In this document: positions 27,242 through 35,200 of the stretch, piece after piece | Layout of the letters: the number at the start of each line of letters is the position of its first letter | How positions within the stretch are numbered: the first letter of the stretch is position 1 | Assembly: GCF_020439865.1 (NCBI RefSeq) | Contig: NZ_JAGRPF010000051.1 | Location: forward strand, 1 to 64,000 | Source of the DNA: Prosthecobacter sp. | GTDB taxonomy: Bacteria > Verrucomicrobiota > Verrucomicrobiia > Verrucomicrobiales > Verrucomicrobiaceae | Length of the DNA: 64,000 nucleotides | Direction: 5' to 3' | Translations under genes and position numbers: made by a program | The notes under the pieces: model-generated | The model's input: only the letters and a program-made list of their open reading frames with translations | Database searches by the model: none | Told to the model about the DNA's origin: nothing

Positions 27242-28159
27242 ATGCCGCTGTTCACGGTCTACACGCCCACCTTCAATCGCGCACACACCCTGCATCGTGT
27301 GTTCGAAAGCCTGCAGGCGCAGACTTGCCGCGACTTTGAGTGGCTGGTGATTGATGACGGCTCCACCGATGACACCGCCGCCCTGATGGCCCGTTATCAA
27401 AGCGACGCCGCCTTTCCTGTGCGGTATTTGCAGGAGCCGCATCGCGGCGCGCATCACGCGCACAATCTCTCCCTGCGTGAATCCCATGGCGAACTCTGGC
27501 TCAAGCTCGACTCCGATGACGGCTGCCTGCCCGATGCGCTCGAACGTTTGAAGCATCATTGGGAAAATCTCCCCGCCGCGCAGCGCGATTCGTTCTCCGG
27601 CATCACCAGTCTTTGCCGTGATCAAAACGGCGCGCTCGTCGGTTCGCGTTTCCCGTCCGATCCGCTCGACTGCTCCGCCGCCGAACTCGAGTACCGTCAC
27701 AAGGTGCGCGGGGAGAAGTGGGGCTGTCTGCGGCTCGATGTCCTGCGCCAGTTTCCCTATCCCGAGGATGTGCCGGGCAACTTCATTCCCGAGTCCTACA
27801 TCTGGTGCCAGATCTCGCGGCGCTGGAAGACGCGCCACATCAACGAGGAACTGCGCATCTACTGGACGGACGCACCCTCCCTCGTGCATGGCCGCTCGAA
27901 TCCGCGCACGAACGCCGCCGGCCACCGGCTCATGTTCAAGATGGTGCTCGATCTCGAGAGCGGCTGGTTCTTCACCGCGCCGCTGCGTTTGTTGCGTGCC
28001 GCCGTGCAGTACAGCCGCTTCGCCTGGCTCAGCGGTGTGGGCGTGTTGCGTCAGTTGGGCGATCTGCGTTCCCTGGGTGGCCGTCTGCTCTGGCTGATGG
28101 CGCTGCCCGGAGGCTGGCTTCTCTGGCTGCGTGACTGCGCGCAGTTTCCGCTGCCATGA
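27242..28159 (+). CDS. Glycosyltransferase family 2
   Basis: A 305-residue GT-A fold enzyme. It opens FTVYTPTFNRAHTLHRVFES, the nucleotide-sugar site of family 2, followed by WLVIDDGSTDDT and a metal-binding DSDD-like segment (WLKLDSDDGCLP). The last 60 residues are hydrophobic and aromatic (LLWLMALPGGWLLWLRD), so the protein is probably membrane-associated. It lies 64 bp after the polyprenyl sugar transferase and likely adds a later sugar of the same polymer. The donor and acceptor are unknown. It ends 6 bp from the convergent KamA-type gene. Confidence 0.9.
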   Translation: MPLFTVYTPTFNRAHTLHRVFESLQAQTCRDFEWLVIDDGSTDDTAALMARYQSDAAFPVRYLQEPHRGAHHAHNLSLRESHGELWLKLDSDDGCLPDALERLKHHWENLPAAQRDSFSGITSLCRDQNGALVGSRFPSDPLDCSAAELEYRHKVRGEKWGCLRLDVLRQFPYPEDVPGNFIPESYIWCQISRRWKTRHINEELRIYWTDAPSLVHGRSNPRTNAAGHRLMFKMVLDLESGWFFTAPLRLLRAAVQYSRFAWLSGVGVLRQLGDLRSLGGRLLWLMALPGGWLLWLRDCAQFPLP

Positions 28160-28165
28160 GGCGGA

Positions 28166-29326
28166 TCACCGCCGCACCAGCGCCGGTTCCGGATACTCAA
28201 AGGTCCTGCCCTCGTAGTTGCGGATCACCACGCGCTGCTCGTCGCGCACCAGCACGTAGTCGGGATTCAGCGGCACCTTGCCGCCGCCGCCCGGCGCGTC
28301 GATGACGAACTGCGGGATGGCATAGCCCGTGGTGTGGCCGCGCATCTGCTCGATGATCTCGATGCCGTCCGCCACGCTCGTGCGCAGATGGGAGCTGCCC
28401 TGGATCAAGTCGCACTGGTAGAGATAATACGGGCGCACGCGGCACATCAGCAGCTTGTGCATCAGGCTCTTCATCACGTCCGCGTTGTCGTTCACGCCGC
28501 GCAGCAGCACGCTTTGATTTCCCAGCGGCACGCCGTGGTTCGCCAGCAGCGCCAGACCGTCACGCACTTCCGTGGTCAGTTCGCGCGGATGATTGGTGTG
28601 GATGCTCAGCCACAGCGGATGATGTTTTTGCAGCATGCGGCAGAGCTCCGGCGTGATGCGCTGCGGCAGGAAGATCGGCACGCGGCTGCCGATCCGGATG
28701 AACTCGATGTGCTTGATCGCACGCAGGCGTGTCAGCAGCCCGTCGAGCTTCGCATCGGAGAAGAGCAGGGGATCCCCGCCGGAGAGCAGCACGTCGCGCA
28801 CCTCCGTGTGGCGTTCCAGATAGCGGAACGCCGCTTCAAACTCCGTGTGCAGCTCCTGCTCGCCCACGCCGGACACCACGCGGCTGCGCGTGCAGTAGCG
28901 GCAGTAGCTCGCGCAGCGGTCCGTCACCAGAAACAGCACGCGGTCCGGATAGCGGTGCACCAGTCCTGGCACCGGCATGTGGCTGTCCTCACCGCAGGGG
29001 TCGGCCATTTCATCCGGGTCCTCCCACGTCTCCTCGATGCGCGGGATCACCTGCCGGCGGATCGGGCAGCCCGGGTCCTCGGGGTCGATCAGGTTGAAAT
29101 AATGCGGCGTGATCGCCATCGCCAGCTTGTTGCCGGAGAGCAGCACGCCCGCGCGCTCCTCCTCCGTCAGCGTGAGATGTTCTTCGAGCTGCTTGAGCGT
29201 CGTGATCCGGTTGCGGAGCTGCCAGGCGGCGTTGTTCCAGTCTTCGGCGGGGATGTTTTTGTCGGACCAAAAGCCAGGAGCAGAGGAGCGGAACTCTTTC
29301 TCAGGCAGCGTGGGGGTGTCGTGCAT
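28166..29326 (-). CDS. KamA-family lysine 2,3-aminomutase (radical SAM, PLP)
   Basis: A 386-residue radical-SAM enzyme that moves the alpha-amino group of an amino acid to the beta position. The 4Fe-4S motif is C138-x3-C142-x2-C145 (CASYCRYC). The PLP lysine is K350 in DAPGGGGKVPLNPDYV. The segments HTNHPRELT and NQSVLLRGVND are family hallmarks. The length lies between EpmB (about 340) and clostridial KamA (about 416). No EF-P gene is adjacent. It may make beta-lysine as an osmolyte or modify EF-P; neither can be decided here. It seems to be a single-gene unit. Confidence 0.88.
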   Translation of the reverse strand: MHDTPTLPEKEFRSSAPGFWSDKNIPAEDWNNAAWQLRNRITTLKQLEEHLTLTEEERAGVLLSGNKLAMAITPHYFNLIDPEDPGCPIRRQVIPRIEETWEDPDEMADPCGEDSHMPVPGLVHRYPDRVLFLVTDRCASYCRYCTRSRVVSGVGEQELHTEFEAAFRYLERHTEVRDVLLSGGDPLLFSDAKLDGLLTRLRAIKHIEFIRIGSRVPIFLPQRITPELCRMLQKHHPLWLSIHTNHPRELTTEVRDGLALLANHGVPLGNQSVLLRGVNDNADVMKSLMHKLLMCRVRPYYLYQCDLIQGSSHLRTSVADGIEIIEQMRGHTTGYAIPQFVIDAPGGGGKVPLNPDYVLVRDEQRVVIRNYEGRTFEYPEPALVRR

Positions 29327-29422
29327 GTGCTGCGGGTCGGTGGGGCGGAGGTTAGGCGCGGGCGGGTTCGAATGTCAAACGTCCCCTGCACCTCTTTGGG
29401 TGCATTCGTCCCGGCCCTCCCC

Positions 29423-29515
29423 CGGTAGGGACGCGCTGCGCCGCGTCCCACTTCTTGGGTGTCACGTTCCCTCTGGGACTCAATTCTTCGGACCCGACAC
29501 AGCGGGTCCCTACCG
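29423..29515. repeat. Inverted pair of GGGAC hairpin repeats
   Basis: Two 27-base copies (29423-29449 and 29489-29515) face each other. Both read CGGTAGGGAC...GTCC from the outside, and each copy is itself a hairpin. The right copy supplies the TAG stop of the collagen-like gene, so it either inserted there or the gene end evolved around it. See the other GGAC/GTCC hairpins at 13047, 30063 and 32228. Confidence 0.7.
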
Positions 29516-30016
29516 TCTGAGCGCATTGATCAGCTCATCGAGCTTGTCCGCCAAGGCCTGCACTTCGTTCTGCGTCGGCGGACTGCTGGCCACCAATCCC
29601 AGCGTCGCCACCCCGTTGGTGTTGCTGCTCGTGCCGGAGATCGCGTTGCTCAGGTCCATGTTGCTGATCTCACCCATCGGCCCCTGCGGTCCTTCCGGTC
29701 CCGGCGGACCGTCGTTGCCCTGCGGCCCGGCCGGTCCTTCCGGACCCTGCTGGCCCTCACTGCCCTGAGGACCGGCGCTGCCATCCGCTCCGGTGTCCCC
29801 CTGCGGGAGGCCAAAGGTGAAGTGCAGCGTGTCGCCGCTCACCGTCACACTCACCGCCGCCGGAGTTCCCGGCGGCAGCGTGTTCACACCGTCCACCGTC
29901 GCGCTGCCGGTGGACTGGATGGCGTCGATCAGCGTTTTGAGGCCGCTGAACTGCTCGCGGAAGCGGTCCGCGTCGATGTTCTGGCCGTTCTGCGGCCATT
30001 GGGGATCGTAAGGCAT
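29510..30016 (-). CDS. Collagen-like (Gly-X-Y repeat) protein
   Basis: A 168-residue protein with 14 consecutive Gly-X-Y triplets at about residues 73-114, rich in GPE, GPQ and GPA, that should form a short collagen triple helix. Residues 1-72 form a globular-looking region (DADRFREQFSGLKTLIDAIQ). The C-terminal 50 residues end in a probable helix (QALADKLDELINALRR) that could nucleate trimers. No signal peptide is visible, so it is either cytoplasmic, phage-tail-like or exported by another route. It lies 88 bp downstream of the Fn3 protein gene, probably in the same operon. The stop codon falls inside a repeat. Confidence 0.75.
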   Translation of the reverse strand: MPYDPQWPQNGQNIDADRFREQFSGLKTLIDAIQSTGSATVDGVNTLPPGTPAAVSVTVSGDTLHFTFGLPQGDTGADGSAGPQGSEGQQGPEGPAGPQGNDGPPGPEGPQGPMGEISNMDLSNAISGTSSNTNGVATLGLVASSPPTQNEVQALADKLDELINALRR

Positions 30017-30062
30017 GGCGTTTTGAAAATGGGGAAAGTTGGAGAAGAGGAGACTTGGAGAA

Positions 30063-30090
30063 GAGGAGCGCGGACACTCCTGTCCGCGCT
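30063..30090. repeat. GGAC/GTCC hairpin repeat
   Basis: GGAGCGCGGAC-ACTCCT-GTCCGCGCTCC is a perfect 11-bp stem with a 6-base loop between the Fn3 and collagen-like genes. The same GCGGAC...GTCCGCGCTCC core recurs at 32228-32250, showing an interspersed family. It could attenuate transcription between the two genes. Confidence 0.7.
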
Positions 30091-30104
30091 CCCTTCATTG
30101 CCGA

Positions 30105-31025
30105 TCAAGGAACGACCACCTCCACCACCGGCCCCGGCGCACTTTCACCCGCGCCGTTCACGGAGGTCACGCGCACCCGCACGGTGCTGCCGCTGGGCAG
30201 GCCGCTGAGCGTCGCATCGCTGTCCGTCACCGTTTCCTCGGCATGGAAATCACTGTCCGTGCCCACGATGAAGATCCACACGCGGTAATGGTCCGCGCGC
30301 AGCGCATCATCCCAGTCCACATGCAGGATGCCCGCGCCGCCGGGCGTGGCGGTGGTGAAGCTCGGCGCCTCCGGCGTGGACTCGTCCGCCGGGCGGTTCA
30401 GGCCAAAGGCATGCCAGAGCGGATCATCCGGCCCCAGCAGCGTGTCCAGTTCCGTGATCACCCCGCGCAGGCGCTTGCGCAGGTTCGCCTCCGCCGTGTC
30501 CCGTGCCGACTTCGCCTGCCCGGCCTCCGTCACCTTCTGGTCCAGCGCCGTGCGCGCATCGCTCACCGTCGTGTGCAGCGTGGCCGCCTGCGCCGCCGTC
30601 ACCCCCATGTCCGTGCTTTCGTGGGCGGGCGTGCCGGTCAGGTAGGTGTTCAGGCTGTTGAGCAGATTGAAGCGCTCATCCTGCGTGCCCGGCACGCCCG
30701 TGGAATTGTTCGGCCAGCCCGCCGCGCCCCACTCCGTGTTGTAGCTTTCGCCAAAGAACATCGACAGCCGCTTGCGGGCGTTGAGGAGGAAGCCGCGCGC
30801 CGTGGTGTCCGCCGCCGTCAGCGTGGCGCTGGCCGTCTTCCGCGCCACCTGCGCCGTGCCGTAGGCCGCCTCCGCCGCGCGCGCCGCGTCCAGCGCCGGC
30901 CGCACCACCGCCTCCATGTTCTGCTTGATGCCGACGCCGGCTTCGTGGGTGTGCAGACCGTCGCAGATGTCATCGCCGAGGGCGAAAAGGCGGTCACGTT
31001 TGTCGGGCAGTTCGTTCGAGGCCAT
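30105..31025 (-). CDS. Fibronectin type III domain protein of unknown function
   Basis: A 306-residue protein starting MASNELPDKRDRLFALGDDI; the longer frame upstream reads through non-coding sequence. Residues about 20-210 are Ala-rich and helical, with a likely coiled region (ARTALDQKVTEAGQAKSARD). The last 85 residues form an Fn3-type beta-sandwich (PGGAGILHVDWDDALRADHY ... SVNGAGESAPGPVVEVVV). No signal peptide is present. It forms a probable two-gene unit with the collagen-like gene downstream. Both suggest an extracellular or structural particle, but nothing fixes the role. Confidence 0.75.
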   Translation of the reverse strand: MASNELPDKRDRLFALGDDICDGLHTHEAGVGIKQNMEAVVRPALDAARAAEAAYGTAQVARKTASATLTAADTTARGFLLNARKRLSMFFGESYNTEWGAAGWPNNSTGVPGTQDERFNLLNSLNTYLTGTPAHESTDMGVTAAQAATLHTTVSDARTALDQKVTEAGQAKSARDTAEANLRKRLRGVITELDTLLGPDDPLWHAFGLNRPADESTPEAPSFTTATPGGAGILHVDWDDALRADHYRVWIFIVGTDSDFHAEETVTDSDATLSGLPSGSTVRVRVTSVNGAGESAPGPVVEVVVP

Positions 31026-31332
31026 GGACTTTCGTTTGTGGGTGGTGCGCGGCGCGTCCTGCGCTCCGAAGCGTGAGCCGTCTCCGAAAAAAGCTTGTCC
31101 GAATCTGGCCACGGGGATCAGGAGGGAAAGGAGTGCCGCAAGGTGGTTGGAATTCCTCCCCTCGTCAGGCACGGCGCCCGATGAAATAAAGGACGAATTC
31201 ACCTACGAATAAAAAATCACGCGGATAATCACAAGGCTTTTGGTATAGGTCGTTTCTTCGTTTTTACCTAAACGGATCACGTGGCACCGCTGAACGCTTC
31301 CCGCAGTCCCCTGCCGGGACTCCCGCGGCTCC
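31026..31332. other. Upstream region of the Fn3 gene
   Basis: No gene is supported. The part at 31200-31280 is AT-rich compared with its surroundings and is the likeliest promoter area. AGTCCC at 31305-31310 and GGGACT at 31316-31321 form a small hairpin directly before the tandem array. Confidence 0.5.
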
Positions 31333-31671
31333 AGCCCCCTCGTTTCCAGCCCTGCCGCCGTCGCGGCTGCCCTAAAATCTTCGTTTCCAGTCCTGCCGCG
31401 TTCCCGGCTGCCCTAAAATCTTCGTTTCCAGCCCTGCCGCGTTCCCGGCTGCCCTAAAATCTTCGTTTCCAGCCCTGCCGAGTCCCCGGCTGCTCCAAAA
31501 TCTTCGTCTCCAGCCCTGCCGCGTCCCCGGCTGGCCCAAAATCTTCGTTTCCAGCCCTGCCGAGTCCCCGGCTGGCCCAAAATCTTCGTTTCCAGCCCTG
31601 CCGAGTCCCCGGCTGCTCCAAAATCTTCGTCTCCAGCCCTGCCGCGTCCCCGGCTGGCCTAAAATCTTCGG
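31333..31671. repeat. 41-bp tandem repeat (minisatellite), about eight copies
   Basis: The AAAATCTTCG core recurs exactly every 41 bases, at 31374, 31415, 31456, 31497, 31538, 31579, 31620 and 31661. Units differ at a few sites only (CGTTTCC/CGTCTCC, CGCGT/CGAGT, GGCTGCCC/GGCTGGCC). Each unit can fold into CCAGCC...GGCTGG. Because 41 is not a multiple of three, all frames on the minus strand show a 41-residue pseudo-period. The first copies are more degenerate. Confidence 0.93.
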
Positions 31672-31806
31672 CTCCGGCACCTTCGTCACCGCATCCTGCA
31701 GCGTGCCGCAGGTATCGCAGCAGGTCGTCGAAGGAACAGGCTCTCCAGCACACTCGACGCCGGGGGCGGCGGCGTGCTCCTCCGGCGGGAGGCCATGGAT
31801 GAGCAA
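31372..31806 (-). CDS. Doubtful ORF running from unique sequence into the 41-bp array
   Basis: 144 codons. The first 48 (with a TCCDTCGTLQ segment) come from unique sequence. The rest is the 41-bp repeat read in rotating frames, giving long Arg/Gly-rich repeats. It may be the eroded 5' end of a real gene invaded by the array. It is more likely not expressed as a folded protein. There is no recognisable domain. Confidence 0.15.
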   Translation of the reverse strand: MLIHGLPPEEHAAAPGVECAGEPVPSTTCCDTCGTLQDAVTKVPEPKILGQPGTRQGWRRRFWSSRGLGRAGNEDFGPAGDSAGLETKILGQPGTRQGWRRRFWSSRGLGRAGNEDFRAAGNAAGLETKILGQPGTRQDWKRRF

Positions 31807-31974
31807 CGGGAGCGTCGGGACGGGTGCGCATGATGCGCATGATGCGCATCATGCACGTGCGTCCCAGCGGTAAATGCAGACTCTCGCAACTGCCGCCAGA
31901 CTCCTTTCCACCCCGCCACGAGGCCTGAGTTTTCCGAGCCACCACCTATTGATTCACCACCACCCCGCATCCTC

Positions 31975-32184
31975 ATGAAAGCATTATCTGACTTCATCCT
32001 CACCTGTCTCAGGATCGTCACCTCCTGTCCCCCCGCCAACCTGCTGGCCCTGGGGGCGATGGTCACGATGCCGGTTCTTGCGGTCACGGCTCCGGCCGCA
32101 GCCGGAAGTTTGTCAGCCGTGGCGGCGGTGGCAAAATGGATCAGCCTGAAGCGAAATGAAAACAAACCCGCCGGCGGGGAATAG
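31975..32184 (+). CDS. Possible 69-residue membrane protein
   Basis: It starts MKALSDFILTCLRIVTS and has two hydrophobic stretches (residues about 4-16 and 22-52) and a basic, polar tail (SLKRNENKPAGGE). The composition looks like a small inner-membrane peptide, such as a holin-like or toxin-like protein, but no family is recognised. It stands alone, between the tandem array and the R-M gene, convergent with the latter. It could equally be chance in GC-rich DNA. Confidence 0.4.
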   Translation: MKALSDFILTCLRIVTSCPPANLLALGAMVTMPVLAVTAPAAAGSLSAVAAVAKWISLKRNENKPAGGE

Positions 32185-32227
32185 CTGTTTCCCGTTTCCT
32201 TTGGTGTTGTCGAAGTTTCGGAATGCT

Positions 32228-32250
32228 GCGGACCCGGAGGTCCGCGCTCC
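32228..32250. repeat. GGAC/GTCC hairpin repeat at the 3' side of the R-M gene
   Basis: GCGGACC-CGGA-GGTCCGC (32228-32245) followed by GCTCC shares its right half with the repeat at 30063-30090. It lies eight bases beyond the R-M stop codon and may act as its terminator. Confidence 0.6.
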
Positions 32251-32257
32251 CGCAGAG

Positions 32258-35200
32258 CTAAGCCAGGTGGCCGAGGGCGCGGAGGGTGGCGAGGATGGCG
32301 GTGATTTGATCCGTGCGCTTTTTGTTCTTGCGGCCGAAGCAGGCGCTGAGGGTTTCGGCATCGGGGCCGGTGGCGGGCAGGAGCTTGCGCACGGCGGCGA
32401 CCTGGGCGGGCAGTTCGGCGGGCCAGTCGAGCTGGGCGGCGGGGGCGGTGTCCGGCGTGTCGTCGTCTTCGCCGGTGAGGCCGATCTCGGACTGATGGCT
32501 GGCGGCGGTCGCGGCGGCGCCGGGGGCCTGGTAATCCGGGCGCAGCCAGCGGATGAGGCCGCGCTGCTCTTCGGCGGCACGCTCGTGGTTGAGGGCGACG
32601 AGGCGGGTGAGGATTTCCTGCTCGATGGCCTCGGCGTGGGCGTTTTTTTCCGCCAGGCGGTCGGCCAGCGGAAAGGGGCCTTCGAGATCGGGCACCCAGC
32701 CGTAAGCCTCCAGCACGGCGGCGTCGAGCTCGTCGTGGATCTGTTTGAGCACGGAGACAAGGCCCTGGTCGTGGGTCACGCGTTCCTTGGGCGTGAGGGC
32801 ATCTCCGGCGCGGAGTTTTTCGAGGACGTTGTACATCCCGGTGAGGGTGAGGTCGGGATGCAGGGCCTGCTGGCGCTTGCGGTGCGCATCCAGCCGCTCC
32901 CCCAGCTCCCGGATGCGCTGCTTCAACGCGCCTTCTTCGAGGGCGGGGAATGGGAACTTGTTGAAGCAATAGGCGTGGTTGTAGTTCAGGTCATTTCCAA
33001 CGCCCATGCGAACGCCCGTTCGCTCCGCCCACAGTCCGTGAACCGAACTGGACAAGACTGAGAGGTAGAAGATGTCGTCCAATGCGATGGCGACGATCTT
33101 CGCGTCGGGAACCGTGTTGCCAGCGAGGAATGTGAACAACCGATGCTTGGCGGTGCGACAGGTCGCGATGTAGCGGGGCAGTCCAGCAAGAGCAGGACGC
33201 ATCTTTTCTCTGGGCTTAGCGAACTGCCACCAGCGGTTGCCGTAGTCTAAAGTGTCTTTGTTGTTGTCCTTTTTCGCGAGTCGCTCAGGGCGCACAGTGG
33301 TCATCACATGCTGGAACAACTCTGGGTAGAGTTTAGATGCGTCATCTTCCGAGAGGGGATAGAAGTCGATGATGAATTTGTTTTCCCACCGCTGAACGAT
33401 GTCGCGACCAATCGCATAGGGTTTCACCACAGGGTGGGTTTCACCATCTTGGACTCTCAACGCGGGAAGGTCATCAGCGACCAAGCGGAATCCAAGCCCG
33501 AGTGGGGTAACGCCTTGGTTCGCAAGCCCTGAGTTTGCAAGAATATCCACGGTGCCTGAGACATCCGCTCCAAGCTGAAGGTTTGCTGCGATGCTACCGA
33601 TGGCAGTGCTGAGTATTACCTCGTGTGCGTCGTCACCTGTCTCCCTCTCCTCCAAGACGGACGCCAATTCTCCTTCTGATTTTCCGGCAGCACCCACTGT
33701 TAGGGCAATGCGAACCGCAGCGCCATCGGTCGAATCGACCCATGGGTGATCGGAGATCGCATAGGCGAGATGCAGGGGCTTTTTCTCGTCTGTTAGAAAT
33801 GCCTCGATAGCAGTACGGTTGAACGGCTGTGTGATCGAGTTGGTGGTGATGAAGCCGAAGCGCTTGCATTTGCCTTCGCTGGTGAGTTCAGCTGCTTTTT
33901 GCCACCAGAACATGACGAAGTCCCAACCATTTGATTTCGTCTTCTTCCACGCCTCGCGGAGAGCTTCAACGTAGCCGTCGCCGAGTCCGTCACGCATCCG
34001 CTTGTTTCCAAGGAAGGGAGGATTGCCGACGATGTAGTCGGCCTGGGGCCATTCGGCGCGGCGGGGGTTCTGGTAATCGTAGAGGGGAATGCGGGCGGAT
34101 TCGTCGGGGACTTCTTTGCCGGTGATGGGGTGGGGCTTCGTGCTGTGGCCGTCCCAGATCGTGAGGGGCTCGCCGGTCTGGGGATCGAGGCGTGGGACGC
34201 GCTGGTCGTAGGCGAGGACGGCGTCCTGCTCGAAGATGCTGCGGTCCTTTGGCAGCAGGGGGCGGTCGCCCGTGTCGGCCTTGCCGGTGGTTTTATGCTG
34301 CCACTGGAAGTAGCCGATCCAGAGGACGAGCTGGGCGATGGCGACGGCCTGCTGATTGATCTCCAGGCCGATGAAGTGCTCCGGGCGGACGCGGAAGCCC
34401 TGCATCTCCAGGCTGGCATTGCCACCGAGGGCGGCGATGAGCTGGAGCACCTCTGACTCGAGGCGCTTCATGTGCTCCATGGTGACGTAGAGGAAATTCG
34501 CGGTGCCGCAGGCGGGGTCGAGCACGGTGAGGCCGCAGAGGTGGTGGTGGAAGGCGATGACCTGCGCGAGGGCGGTGGCGTCGTTCTTCTTGGCGTCCTT
34601 GCGGAGCTTCGCAGCCTCGGTGCCGAGCTGCTTGGCGGCGTCGTTCGCGCCTGCGGCGAGTTTGGCTTTGGCCTGAATGTCCAGCGCATCGGCCTGGGCC
34701 TCCCACTGGTCGGCCTCCTCCTGCAGGGTGGCGGCGGCGATGCGGACGGCGTCCCATTCCTCCCGCAGGGGGCCGATGATGGTGGGGCGGATGAGGCGCT
34801 CGACATAGGAGCGGGGGGTGAACTCGGCGCCGAGCTTGTGCCGCTCGCGGGGATCGAGCGCGCGGACGAGGAGGGTGCCGAAGATGGAGGGCTCGACGCC
34901 GGACCAGTCGGTGGCGGCGGCATCGGCGAGCATGTCGATCTGGGCGGCGGAGAGCGGGAGGGCGGTGGTGTCGGCAAAGAGGCCGCCATTGAAGTGGGCG
35001 ATCTCTTTGAAGAGAAGCGCGGAGTAATGGGTGCCGGTGGCCATCTCCTTCCACAGGCCGGAGACGAGCACGGGAAAGCCGAGGGGATTTTCTTTGGCGC
35101 GGTCGAGCAGGGTCTTGAAGCCGTGCTCGGGCAGCAGGCCGACGTCCTCCGCGAACATGGTGAAGAGGCTGCGCTGGAGGAAGCCGGCGATGACCTGGGG

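Noticed and set aside
31333..31671. CRISPR array
   Set aside because: The 41-bp units follow one another directly with no spacers, and no cas genes are present.
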